From contig NW_026251425.1 in NCBI RefSeq assembly GCF_025118155.1, forward strand, positions 1-64,000: a stretch of 64,000 nucleotides of DNA, written 5' to 3'. The notes beneath the pieces were generated by a model. That model was given only the letters and a program-made list of their open reading frames with translations, was not told the DNA's origin and did not search any database. How positions within the stretch are numbered: the stretch's first letter is position 1; the number at the start of each line of letters is the position of its first letter. The position numbers and the translations under genes were made by a program. This stretch comes from Cokeromyces recurvatus (lineage: Eukaryota; Mucoromycota; Mucoromycetes; Mucorales; Mucoraceae). Of the stretch, positions 32,824 to 43,322 are shown one piece after another.

Positions 32824-35800
32824 CATACTGTCTTTATTTGTGAAATGGTAGGCATAACAGTTGAAGCTGTTACATATCAGCTTTTCCGAAAAAGAAAAAA
32901 AGAAAAAGGTGTCATTTCACTTGTAAACAAATTATCCCGCGATATTTTGCGCGAGATAGTGAGAAAACTGTCGATCAGCCTTACTCATTTAATACTTTTG
33001 TACCCGTCAACTACAACGACCCGACTACCATTTACTGTTCTTTCAAGCATGATAAAGACTTTTACAATGAATCACTTTTAATAATTCATTATCAACTCAA
33101 TTTTCAAGTGATATGCGTACTTCTTATGTAGTTTTTATTATATTTAACCCTTTTTCGAGCAACCATCTATCAATGCCATCATCACTTGCCTGTACATTTT
33201 ATATGATAGCAATAAATATGAGCCAGTTTAGTATTGGAAGTCCCTTACTTGTAATCTTCTTTATTGATTCACTAATTGACTTGTAGTAGTCTTACATTTC
33301 AAAATTGACACTATTTGGTCGGTTTCTTTATTATTATTATTATTAGTATTAGTATTAGCAAGGTAAGGTAAGGTAAGATTATAAATGATATTAACTTTTT
33401 TATTTGGGAGCTACTAACTTGAATTGCATTCCTTCCAGTTTATCAACCGTTTTACTTTAAGGCTCATTGTCCCAAAAGAGTGAGGAAAAAAAAAGGCATT
33501 ATTGCTGGCTCATTATCAAGTTGTATAGAGTTCAAAATACATACATTCTGATGGATGATATTCTATTATGGCCATCCTTGTCCTTCTAATTCCTCTTGGA
33601 TCTCCAGCAGATAAGTCATTATTAAGTATGTCTTGTACTGTTCAATAGTAACACTGAATTATAAGCACCTTCTTATTAGAGGTCGCGAATTATACTCTTT
33701 GGCTTTCTTACTCTGCTAAAAAAAAAAGATATGAATTCCTAAAGAGGGTAATGTTACAATAATAGTTAACTAGACTTTTTATAGTCAACGACGACACAGT
33801 TTGCCAGGGAAATAGTTTAATTGCCAAATAAAACTTGGCGATCTACTTTTTTTTTTCTTTCTTTAAGACAATCTTTTGAAAAAGTTTTTTATAGTGTAAT
33901 TTAAGGTGAATAAGATAATATTAAGACAACCTACTCTATATTATAAATGAAAAAAAAAAAGTCAAGCATTGTGGAAGGGTTTAAGTTAGCGATAAATAGT
34001 GAGTGCATCAACATGTAAATTATGAAAAGAAGTCATCGAATAGCAAGAAGCATCATACATAATAAAAGATAACAGTAGTTTCTTATAACATGTATGTTCA
34101 CATCATGTGCATTAACTTTAGTTAATTTATAGATTTTCCTTTAACTAATCCATGTAATGAGACAAATTCACTGAACACAATTTTATTAATTTTTTTTTTT
34201 TCATTTTTATTAATATTATAAAAAAAAGATGCTTTTCTTAGTTCTCAAATCTCTTTAAAAGAGACTTGATACTAACAGGATTAACCACGAGAAGGTGAAA
34301 GCATATCTAATCCCAAAAATAATATTACAACCCATACAAACAAATTGATACAGGCTGTAATTTTTTCTTCTCCCTCTAAATTTCTACTTGAAAGATAAAC
34401 GTCCAATTTCAACTAGTAGACACTTGGCAAAGTACCAACCTGACCCAAGCCTTGCTAGAAGAAAAAGATAGGATTCCTCACCCCATAACCCAATAAAAAA
34501 ATACAGTTGGATGTAAGTTTCATTGGAAGCCGGGCTAAACATTCTGACCTGTAGCGTGGCGAAGTGGAAGAAATCCAGATACATGAAGTGCACGACCTGA
34601 CTATTGTTTACTTGAGAATGTCCCTTCTTTGACCCCTAGCATCTACTTTTGACTTAACAGTAAATACAAGCTGGGATTCTTCAACTAAATCAATAGATGA
34701 AAAAACCACGGTCAGAAACGTAAGCTGTGCATCCTTATCTATTTTTATTTTATAAACAGCAACTAGATAAAAATAAAAAGAAGGAAAAACCTCCAAAAAG
34801 AAAAACAGAAAAACTAAACCTTGAGATAAGCCCTTTCAATGGTGCAGACAAAGAGTACGCTAATCTCCCTAAAAAAGGAACAGGTTTACAATTTCCAACC
34901 CCAAGTATCCTTTTTATTTCCCTCCTCCTTTGGAAATAAATCAAACTTGAGCAGTCAAAATTCGATAAGGTCCCATCAATTATCTAAGGTTGCAATAACC
35001 CAAGGTGAAGGCGGATATGCATGTAGTAACCAAAAGAGAGTCTAGGCCCTCTCCTTTAGCCATGTTATAAACGGACAGTTCTACACTCTCAAGTAAGCCA
35101 AGCTATGTGACTTGAGCACACTTCATAACCCTGACAATGTCTACCCATAGTTTCAAGTAAAAATAAAGAAAAATAGGAAAAATAAAAAAAAGCTAAAGAA
35201 AAAAAGAAGAGAAAAAAAAAGGAAAAAAAACGAAAAAATGTACTTTTTTTTTATAGTAAAATTCAGGAGAAAAAAAAATAAACGAAAAGAAGGAGAAGTT
35301 ATTAAAGTTTAATCTTAGTGATTTTTTTTGTTTTTAATTTACTTTGCGTTAAATCTTCTCTCCTGCCTTTCTACTTGTCTTTTTTTTTTTCTCTTTTCTT
35401 TTTAATACTTTAGAGATAAGTTTTGCCTTTTATTTGAATATAGTAAAGCATTACTGTCTTCTTTGAAAGTAAGCAAGAAAGTAAGAAAGTAAGAAAAGAA
35501 GAAGTTTGTTTACTTTTTTTATATGTATAAATATTCATGTGAATATGCTGAGCATTCTTGTAAAGTAATTAAGCCAAAACTAGTCAAATACTGTTACACG
35601 AAAGAGCATGATGTTCATACATTCTCCAAAAGAATAAGAGTAGATAAGTTATCAATAATTTAAAAATGTCATTTTATACAGCAGTTCTTATTTTGAGTTT
35701 ATGAATTTTTATTTTTTTATTTTTAGACACCCATTAAATTTTGCTTAAGATACTCCCTCTCACACACTCTCACACACAATATAGACGTTTTCTTTTTGTT

Positions 35801-36047
35801 CAATCGTATAAGATATTCCTGGCGGTTTATGCATTTTAAATAGTTAGGCTGTGAACTATCTTATTACTGTATTATGGCAATTGAGCTCTTTTTTTATGAT
35901 GATCATGATAACAAGGCCCTTTAGATTTCGATCAGTTTGAAAGGAATAGTGGATTTAAAGAGAAGAAACAGATAGAGTTTCAAAGAGTGTATGAAAGATA
36001 ATACGATGAAAAAAAAAGTTGGGACATCAATTTTGAGAATGGAAAGT
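32824..36047. other. 3.2-kb unit of unknown nature, right copy
   Basis: Reverse complement of 18063-21275. No gene was recognised apart from the short ORF at 32845-33081. The (TTA)n run near 33330-33350 and the poly-purine stretch (35160-35500) mirror the left copy. Confidence 0.4.
32845..33081 (+). CDS. Short ORF directly behind LTR-I (right copy), unknown
   Basis: Identical translation to 21018-21254. Its ATG is 22 bases after the LTR-I end, so LTR-driven transcripts would include it near their 5' end. Conservation of the frame only reflects duplication and is not evidence of function. Confidence 0.25.
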   Translation: MVGITVEAVTYQLFRKRKKEKGVISLVNKLSRDILREIVRKLSISLTHLILLYPSTTTTRLPFTVLSSMIKTFTMNHF

Positions 36048-36425
36048 ATTCAGATATACACGTCTTGTTGCTTCAAGAATCTGATATCTATGGATTATCT
36101 ATTGGGTGTTATAATGATCTGATTTAAGATTTAAATTGTTTGATCTAAATATAGGCTCCTTATGTCTATTTTATTGGATCAAAGGCGATCTAAATCCTTT
36201 ATCAAGGTTATAAAAATAACTATTTAGGAATGTTACAATATATTATTTAGTTGACACATTTAGTTGAGTGGATATCAATAAGGTTTATATTATATTATTT
36301 ATAAGATGCTATACATAGTAAGATATGATATCTTTTATTACATGTTCAGGTTCATAGTTTATTATGTAATATATAATTTATTCTTTATAATATTACTTAT
36401 GCTCATACCCAGAGCTTGTTCTATA
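36048..36425 (-). repeat. LTR-I fragment, minus orientation
   Basis: It continues LTR-I from the middle (TACACGTCTTGTTGCTTCAA) to the LTR start (GAGCTTGTTCTATAA at about 36412-36426). It extends about 115 bases past the inverted-repeat arm, so the arm boundary lies inside this LTR. Confidence 0.8.
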
Positions 36426-36429
36426 ATGG

Positions 36430-37118
36430 TACTATCTGTTCCCAATAGTATTGGAAGTGTTGTAAGTGACGCCCGGTAGAATCATATCTGGTGAGATCTG
36501 GTAGTTGTAGGTTGGTTGTGTATGGGGAATTACTCCTTGGATGATGGTTGGGGTGCTTGTGATGGTCGAGTGGCATCGGCCAAAAAAGACATGGTTTGAT
36601 TATACGTCGATTGTCTGAAGCCTCCTTGATTATTGAAGGATTTTTCTCTGTAGGAGGATCTATAATAGGATCTATTTCCATATCTGTTTGTTGATCCTCT
36701 GATGGATGATTGTTCAAATCTAACTTTGTGGACTTTTTCAACAGTTTCGGAAGAAAAAGGTCAATATTTTGTCTGAATTTTCTTCTTCTTCCGGATGCCT
36801 GATACTATTTGGGAGATTAAGTGCTCGGATTACCATGTCTTTTGCTTAGTCATCAACAAATTTTGCTTCTGAATACGAGAAGATTGCCGGTCTTCTGGCT
36901 TTTTTCATGATATTTGCGAATTACTTATGGAGTATCTGCTTGGATATGACTTTGAGGTCCTCAAAAATCTCTTTGGCTTTTGTGGCCGAACAGCGAAGTT
37001 TCTCCCGAGTGTTTACAATGTTGGGCGATAATTTAGTAGGTGTCAACATTATGTCATCGGAGATCGGTATGAAAGCACTTATTGATTGACGAAGCTTTTG
37101 TTCACTTGCCTCATTCAT
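36430..37118 (-). pseudogene. Decayed gag-like region of another retroelement
   Basis: Minus-strand frames read MNEASEQKLRQSISAFIPI (from 37118) and ARRPAIFSYSEAKFVDD (about 36900). They end in an Arg/Tyr-rich stretch (GSTNRYGNRSYYRSSYREKS, about 36690-36630) with frame slips. An RG/Y-rich tail after a helical domain fits a gag protein, possibly DIRS-like, but no defining domain is readable. It abuts the LTR-I fragment without a clear junction. Confidence 0.35.
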
Positions 37119-37685
37119 ATCTTGGCAAGTCTCGTTGATATTTATTGAGACATTGTTTGAGACCAGCTTTGTGAGTGGTTTCCAACTCTTCTGGAGTAGA
37201 CTGATTTCGTCTCGTTATTCATCTTCATGACGAGCTTGTTGTCTGAATTTTCGGTATAGATTCGCAATCTGTTCGGGGATTGAGGCAAAGTTCTCGATGG
37301 ATAATATAGTTTATTTAGTTCATTATAAAATTATTTCCAATAATAAAAGCTTGATCCAGAGACTCTTTTACAGTATCTGAGGTCTGAATGAAGGAAACTC
37401 TAATTGGAGTAAGAATGCCCTGCAATCAAAATTTTGTGTGATCATTCAAAAAAACGTAAAATGGTCAATGAATTTATTTAGTTTGAATAATAACTTTTTC
37501 TTTATATGGAATGATGAATGTCATTAAAGAATATATTTTTTTTTCTTTTAAAAAAAAAGAAGATAAGTAGGTATTTATTTGTGGGGGGGAGGGGAGTAAC
37601 CAAGTTATTCTTCAGAAAGATAGTCACTTCTTCTACTCTTCCTCTTACTTCCTTCACTAGTAAAACTAGGAAGAAATGACTTGTA
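37119..37685. other. AT-rich DNA downstream of gene P4
   Basis: No gene was recognised. It includes a G-rich tract near 37581-37596 and the probable 3' region of the P4 gene. Confidence 0.3.
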
Positions 37686-39370
37686 CTACTCAATATCATC
37701 GTCAATATTTGCTGGTTTTTGTTTGATGAGCCTGTTGGTATTCTCCATCATCAATCTAGCTTGATATACGGCTTTTAACATTGACAGAAATTCGTTGCAA
37801 ATATCGTCAGCTTCTTCAGCCAAGTTAATAGTCTTCGTGTGATTGATGCGGCACACATAATTGGCGGGCGAGTCACATAATACCATTGTGAACTTTGTGC
37901 CTATAGGTAAAATATAAAAATATTAGCAACAAAAAGCGTAAAGCATATGTATGATTTTACTTACAAAAGAGCAAAAAGCCAACAAGAGTTATTTCACGTA
38001 AGACATCAGGCAATTTTTTATATAATGCGCACATCATTTCCTTCAAAACTTTGGTCATTTTAAAGCCACCGTCATACAACTCTTTTGTCTGGTCATCATA
38101 TCGACCACATTCACAACATCCATATTCTAGTAGCTGACGAAAAAAAAATTAAGTTCATCTTATCAACACCGGCCAAAGCCCTATCAGTGTTCATACTAGC
38201 TGATGATGACTTGCTTACTTTTTCAACACTAAAATACGTTGTACAAGAAAAAATCAATATTATTATTATGAATAAATTTAGGTTACAAGCATACTGCACC
38301 TTCTATACTTGATTTTTGAGTCGTCAAAAGCAGTGTCAATAAATCTCCATATTCGTCTCATCATATCTTCTTCTAACTGGTCGGTAAGAGGTAAATACTC
38401 CCATTTAAATAAATTGAAATATTCCAAGAGGGTACTTCTTACCCACTCACAGGCAAGGGATTCTTGTTCTTGGACCAATTTCGCTTCTAATGAAATAGCG
38501 TCTGTTGATGTTTTAAGAGAATCTATATATGTTTGCAATGACATAGGCAAATCAGTAAGCTTCTTCCTATTGTAATTTTTGATTTCCAAAAGCTCTTCAT
38601 CGATAAAGTACTTTTTCCAGATCTTGTCGCTTGTATCCAAAACTAAAGAATGTACGGGGCTAATACAAAGTTATTACCACATCACTAACTTCAATAATTT
38701 TTAATGATACTTACTATTCGTAGTTACAATTAATCGCATACTCTTTCATTCTTTCTTCTACAATTGTTCCTGTAGATAACTTCCAACATTTATCCAAATC
38801 TAAATTTTCAAATACTTTTATAATTTTGGTTTTATCGATTGACAATAACCTCAACTGTTTGCTGCTATTGATAGTACAGGTGGATTCTGTGGTTAAGTCG
38901 CTAACACGACTATAGACATTCATGGTTGGATCAAAAGTAGGCTGAACAATCCTTAATTTTTCATCATGAATTAACATGGCAATTTTTTCCCAGTTTGGGC
39001 GGCCCTTTTTCTGAAAAAAAAAAAAAAAAAAAAAAAAGTTAGTAAAATCGTATATGACATATTATAAATATTAATCATACATATTTAATGTTCATTGAGG
39101 TCAAAACATGACCAATATCAGTATTCCAATTGGCCTTGTATACAAATAAAGAGGTTTTTCCATCATAGTTTTCTACAATGTAATCTGTCAATTGATTTGT
39201 AATGTTGTTGATCGTTAGAGATATCCCAGAAGCTCCCAACAAATAAATAGCTTCTTTAATTTCTATTATATATAGTTATAATGTGCAATTATATGTATAT
39301 GTGAGAATAAATACATACTTTCTGTATTCCATGTTGAGGCAGGATTGCTTTCTCTAGATATTTCAGACAT
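37686..39370 (-). CDS. Lineage-specific multi-exon gene P4, nearly intact
   Basis: Six exons joined in phase: 39370-39319, 39262-39081, 39010-38715, 38659-38309, 38228-37965 and 37900-37686, giving about 452 residues. The reading is clean except for one extra T in a nine-T run (plus strand A9 at 38140-38148). That shifts frame inside exon 5; the next splice phase fits only if one base is removed. Segments include SEISRESNPASTWNT, GRPNWEKIAMLIHDEKLR, YPVHSLVLDTSDKIWKKYF, SKSSSASMNTDRALAGVDKM and LLEYGCCECGRYDDQTKEL. I recall similar mucoralean proteins of unknown function. The core (D, then E-C-G) has the layout of the D..E segments in P1-P3. No signal peptide or membrane segment. It may be a working gene with an assembly error, or a young pseudogene. 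Confidence 0.6.
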
Positions 39371-40530
39371 TTTTGTAAACAGTGAAGTTGCTATAATAAT
39401 AAAAGTATTGATTTTCAGGAATTAATTTTTTAAAAACAATTAGCAGAAGACAAGTAAAACACATCTATTAGGACATATATTTATATTTTTAGTTTTTTTC
39501 TCATTCAGGTGGTATTTCTGCTTGAATCGTAGCGTACATAATGTTCTGACCCTTTCTTTTATTTTTTTCTTTTTTGGGGTTTGGGGGATGGGAGTAGAAT
39601 TATCTCTACCTTCACGCGGTTACTCCTGTCAGTAGAAGCTTTATTGCTTTGAAGCCAAGAGAGACATACTACCTTTAGATTACAATGTGGAATATACTTT
39701 TAGCAAATTTGATATACGCTCTTGTGATATTTCTAATAAAATATCAAGTAAAAAATATTATAAAATAATAATATTAAGACAAAAAGATTCAATGAGACCG
39801 AACAATAGTTCTAAAGTCAATTATTTTTATTTATGAATTTAAATTGATAGAATATTTATAAGAATTGTTAAAGAAGTCTGAGATAAGATGTGAATTAGAA
39901 AAGTGTTAGTTATGACCGAATAAGATATGTTATAGATAATGAAGTGTTAGAAGTTTTAAGATTATTTGATGAAGTGGACCAAGAAAGTTTCAGGAGAATA
40001 TAAATAGAATTCCTTGAATAATTTTCTGATCTACATGTTTAATCAAGAAACATGACATTAGAAGTCTGCTCATGTCACCTTCTCTGTTCTATAACGCGTA
40101 ATGCAAAATTCAAAATCACTTAAGCAACTATTGATAATTAATAAAAAATGTCTTATGAACTGATATTGAATTTGTTAATAACATCAACATAACTGATACT
40201 AAATCACTACCCTTATACAAAATATACATAAACAAGGAAATTGTCTATGTATTAAATTGGCAGTGATGCATTTGCAAATTATTATAGCTGACTAGTATTA
40301 CAACAAGCGAGGCATTAGAGAAGTATTAGTTAGGACAGAATAATCCTATTTTTAGTATTGTCAGTAGAGTGTACCAACTCTCTTAAGTTTATAAAATATG
40401 AAGAAGTATAATACATAAATAAGTTGAAGTTGATTTCATTTATATTATTTGTCCAGGTACTTTAAGTCTGGAATTTAATAAAGAAAGAGTAAGTAAGTAA
40501 CTCTGACTATACCTATTTATTTCTATGGTC

Positions 40531-40569
<39 letters not shown>

Positions 40570-41880
40570 TACAACTTGTCAATAGAACTAAAAAAATTGG
40601 GTTTATAAAGAAAAAAATTGATGCAAATAAAATAACTTGTTCGGAAAGGGTAACACCTTTCTGTAGGCCAAGCGGCGATCATGGAGAGATGAACTTGTTA
40701 GCTATAGATGGGAGTAATTAAATAATAAAATTGGGGTTAGTTCTGAGCTTTGATGAAAACATGCTGCCTTCCAGGATCCAGTGTTCAACGTCAGGCCTTC
40801 AATGGAGGCCAAAAGGATGTTGTTAAATCGTGGGGTAATTACCTACCATGCTAAAGAGAAAAGCTTGCGGCATTGAGACTCCCTGAGAGTAACACCGCTG
40901 TAGTAGAGGCAAACAAGAACAGAATGTAATCTACCTCTACACTATAAAGGACTTCCTCTTCAATAATTTTTTTTCTAAAGCTTTTCATAAAAAAAAAAGA
41001 AAAAGGAGGATGGACTCTAAGGTAGTACCACCCTTGAAATAATATTTCAAGTAAACAATAATTGAAAGCTCTTTCACAATAAATGTCACTACTTTCTGAT
41101 CAGACCTGGCAACTGGTATCAAACAGTAGAGTAATCATATTTTGCTAAATTATATATGTTAGATCAGTGAAAGGAGAAATAATAGACAAAGAAAAATCTG
41201 TGAAAATCTGTTATATTGTTTTTTTTTCTCAGAATAATTAGCTCCTTTTATAGTTTTTTAACAAGCATCCTTTATTGATGCCTTGATCCTATATTAGGAA
41301 TATTTGATACAAGAAAAGTGATAGTAAACAATCTCTATTTGACATCTAAGGTATAACCTTGATTCAGCTGAATTAAACTTCAGCATATAATGTTATTTAA
41401 TACATTTTTTTTTCGGACACCATGCTTTGATTCACTTTGTAATTTTTCCTTTTGCTAGAATTTACCATAACATTCGTTGTTAGTAATCTGATGTTGGCAA
41501 TAAAATTATTAGTTAAATATTATGCATAGCTATTCTAATTAGATGTGCTTAATTGTGTAGTACTGTTTGCTTGTATTCATTTTTGAACATTATATTATTT
41601 AAGCTGATCAATAATAATAAACGATATCATTAACACAAAAGACACATATCAAGCTATCTCTGCATATATTGAATAAGCTTTGTATAAATTTTAGTTTCCT
41701 GCATGATGTATTATAAACTAACTTTAGAATATATTAAATATAGAATGTAAACCATATATCTCTATGATATGATAAACTCTTTTGTCTGTTATAAGTGTAT
41801 GCTATATAAAGGTCATATTAAGCTTATATGTAAGATAAAATAAGATGTTTATTCAACAAATATTTTATTTGTATTCTGTT
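39371..41880. other. Long non-coding stretch with repeat-like blocks
   Basis: No gene was recognised. Segment 39540-39680 (CTACCTTCACGCGGTTACTC, then CTGTCAGTAGAAGC) resembles the end of the 3.2-kb unit at 19790-19860. Segment 40600-41080 is less AT-rich, lies between poly-T and poly-A tracts, and has no open frame. A T33 run lies near 40531-40563. Segment 41180-41240 (GAAAAATCTGTGAAAATCTG) recalls the 3' part of group II/III LTRs on the minus strand. Confidence 0.4.
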
Positions 41881-41894
41881 CTAATTGTTGCTTC

Positions 41895-42360
41895 TAAATA
41901 GAAGAGTTTTCCTGTATATCTTTCATAGTTGAAACCAAGTGATTTTTTGAGTGTCTCATCTAAATCGTGATTGATAATAGTTTTTACACTGTTTATAATG
42001 ATCACTAGCATGACCTGTATCAACACTGCATAAAGAACATTTTACTGTAGCTACAGAAGCACCTGATGCCAATTGTTTCTGTTTTTGCATATCTGCTAAA
42101 CATCTTCATTTTCCTTCACCTTTTTCTATTTTGGTCTGTACATTGTCCCTTTGCGTTGCTTTCTTCCTTTTCGTGAGTGCTATTATTCTGAATTTGAGTA
42201 TTTTATTAGTATGTTATTTGACACATAACGCACTATGCTTTATGTGCATACCTTTATAAATTTTATATAGATACAGTTTTTTTTTATCTTTATGCTTTGT
42301 TTCGTTGCAGTCAACGCAAATGATAACATTCTTATCTTCAACAATACTTTTATTATACAT
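41895..42360 (-). pseudogene. Broken gene with a zinc-knuckle-like CxxC..H..C segment
   Basis: Minus-strand exons read NVIICVDCNETKHKDKKKL (42330-42270) and LTKRKKATQRDNVQTKIEKG (42180-42120). They are followed by a stop and VKCSLCSVDTGHASDHYKQC (about 42047-41988), where C-x2-C, His and Cys suggest a zinc knuckle. Stops at about 42110 and 41965 break it. A comparable CVDC..H start and CxxCGxxGH repeats occur in mucoralean Helitron- or transposon-associated proteins that I recall, but the assignment is weak. Confidence 0.35.
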
Positions 42361-42437
42361 ACAATATTAGGTTTTTTTGTGAATAATATATAATCATTGA
42401 TATTCACTAATAAACATACCACCAAACAACAATACAT

Positions 42438-43322
42438 ACTTTATCTCATACCTTTGTTATAAATATAGTATTGTCTCTTAGGATGGCATAATAAATTTTC
42501 AAATAATGACATATATATAGTGTAGTCAAAGAAAAGGAAATTGTATATAAATCTCTATCAGTAATTAGAGACTAATAATACATTCAAATATATAAATCGA
42601 TAACTTTTACACAATGACCAGAATAATTTTTTTTCTTTTATAAAACTAATTCTATAGGATGCTAAAGGTGTAATAGTAATGTTACTATATTGAAAGCCCC
42701 CCTTTTTTTTCGATGTAGTGGTATATCTAATACCGAGTTACTGATTTTATATCAAAGAAATATTTTAGAATCTTGAGGAATAAGTTACATTTATGTAATA
42801 TAATATGACTTATCTATTAGTATCAGTAGAAAAAGATCGCCCACAAAGAAAGACGGCTATAAGAGAGAAATTTTTGAGGATAGTGACCATATAATTTTAA
42901 AGGAACCACTGATAGGTTTATAAAAAGAATGCTTCTATGTTTTACAGCACATACTCATGGGAGCTCTTCTGTTCCTCCCAGCTAAATAATGCTTATTAAG
43001 ATCTTTGGTGTGATCGAACTTTGCGAGTGAAATTTTAATGTGCCTGATAAATGGATGATTTTTAGTTATAGCAGATCATTTCTAATGTAAAACTATGGAT
43101 ATAATAATTTTGCCCACAAACTAGTGATAATTCCAAAATAAGCCTGATTCGTCTAATTTATTTTGGAAATAGTGTCAATCTCTAGTTGAAAAACTATAGT
43201 TTCATTTTTTTTTTTTAATTGTCCAAAACTGAGGTTAAAATACTTTTTTTTTTTTTTTTTTTTTTTTAACGGTTTTTTTTTCTTTTTTCTCAATTCACAT
43301 TTAGAAAAAAGCATTAAAAAGT
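42438..43322. other. Transition DNA and UPF1 upstream region
   Basis: No gene was recognised. Long T runs at 43209-43216 and 43243-43267 precede the UPF1 start and may belong to its promoter or 5' leader. This is the border between the transposon-rich and gene-rich halves. Confidence 0.4.

Larger units (their letters stand above)
31938..36310 (-). repeat. Right arm of the large inverted repeat
   Basis: Mirror of 17795-22163. In plus order it holds the RNase H fragment, LTR-I (32244-32823), the 3.2-kb unit (32824-36047) and an LTR-I piece (36048-36310). Unlike the left arm, its inner edge continues into the rest of the retroelement pol gene, so this side looks like the source and the left arm like the copy. 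Confidence 0.9.
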
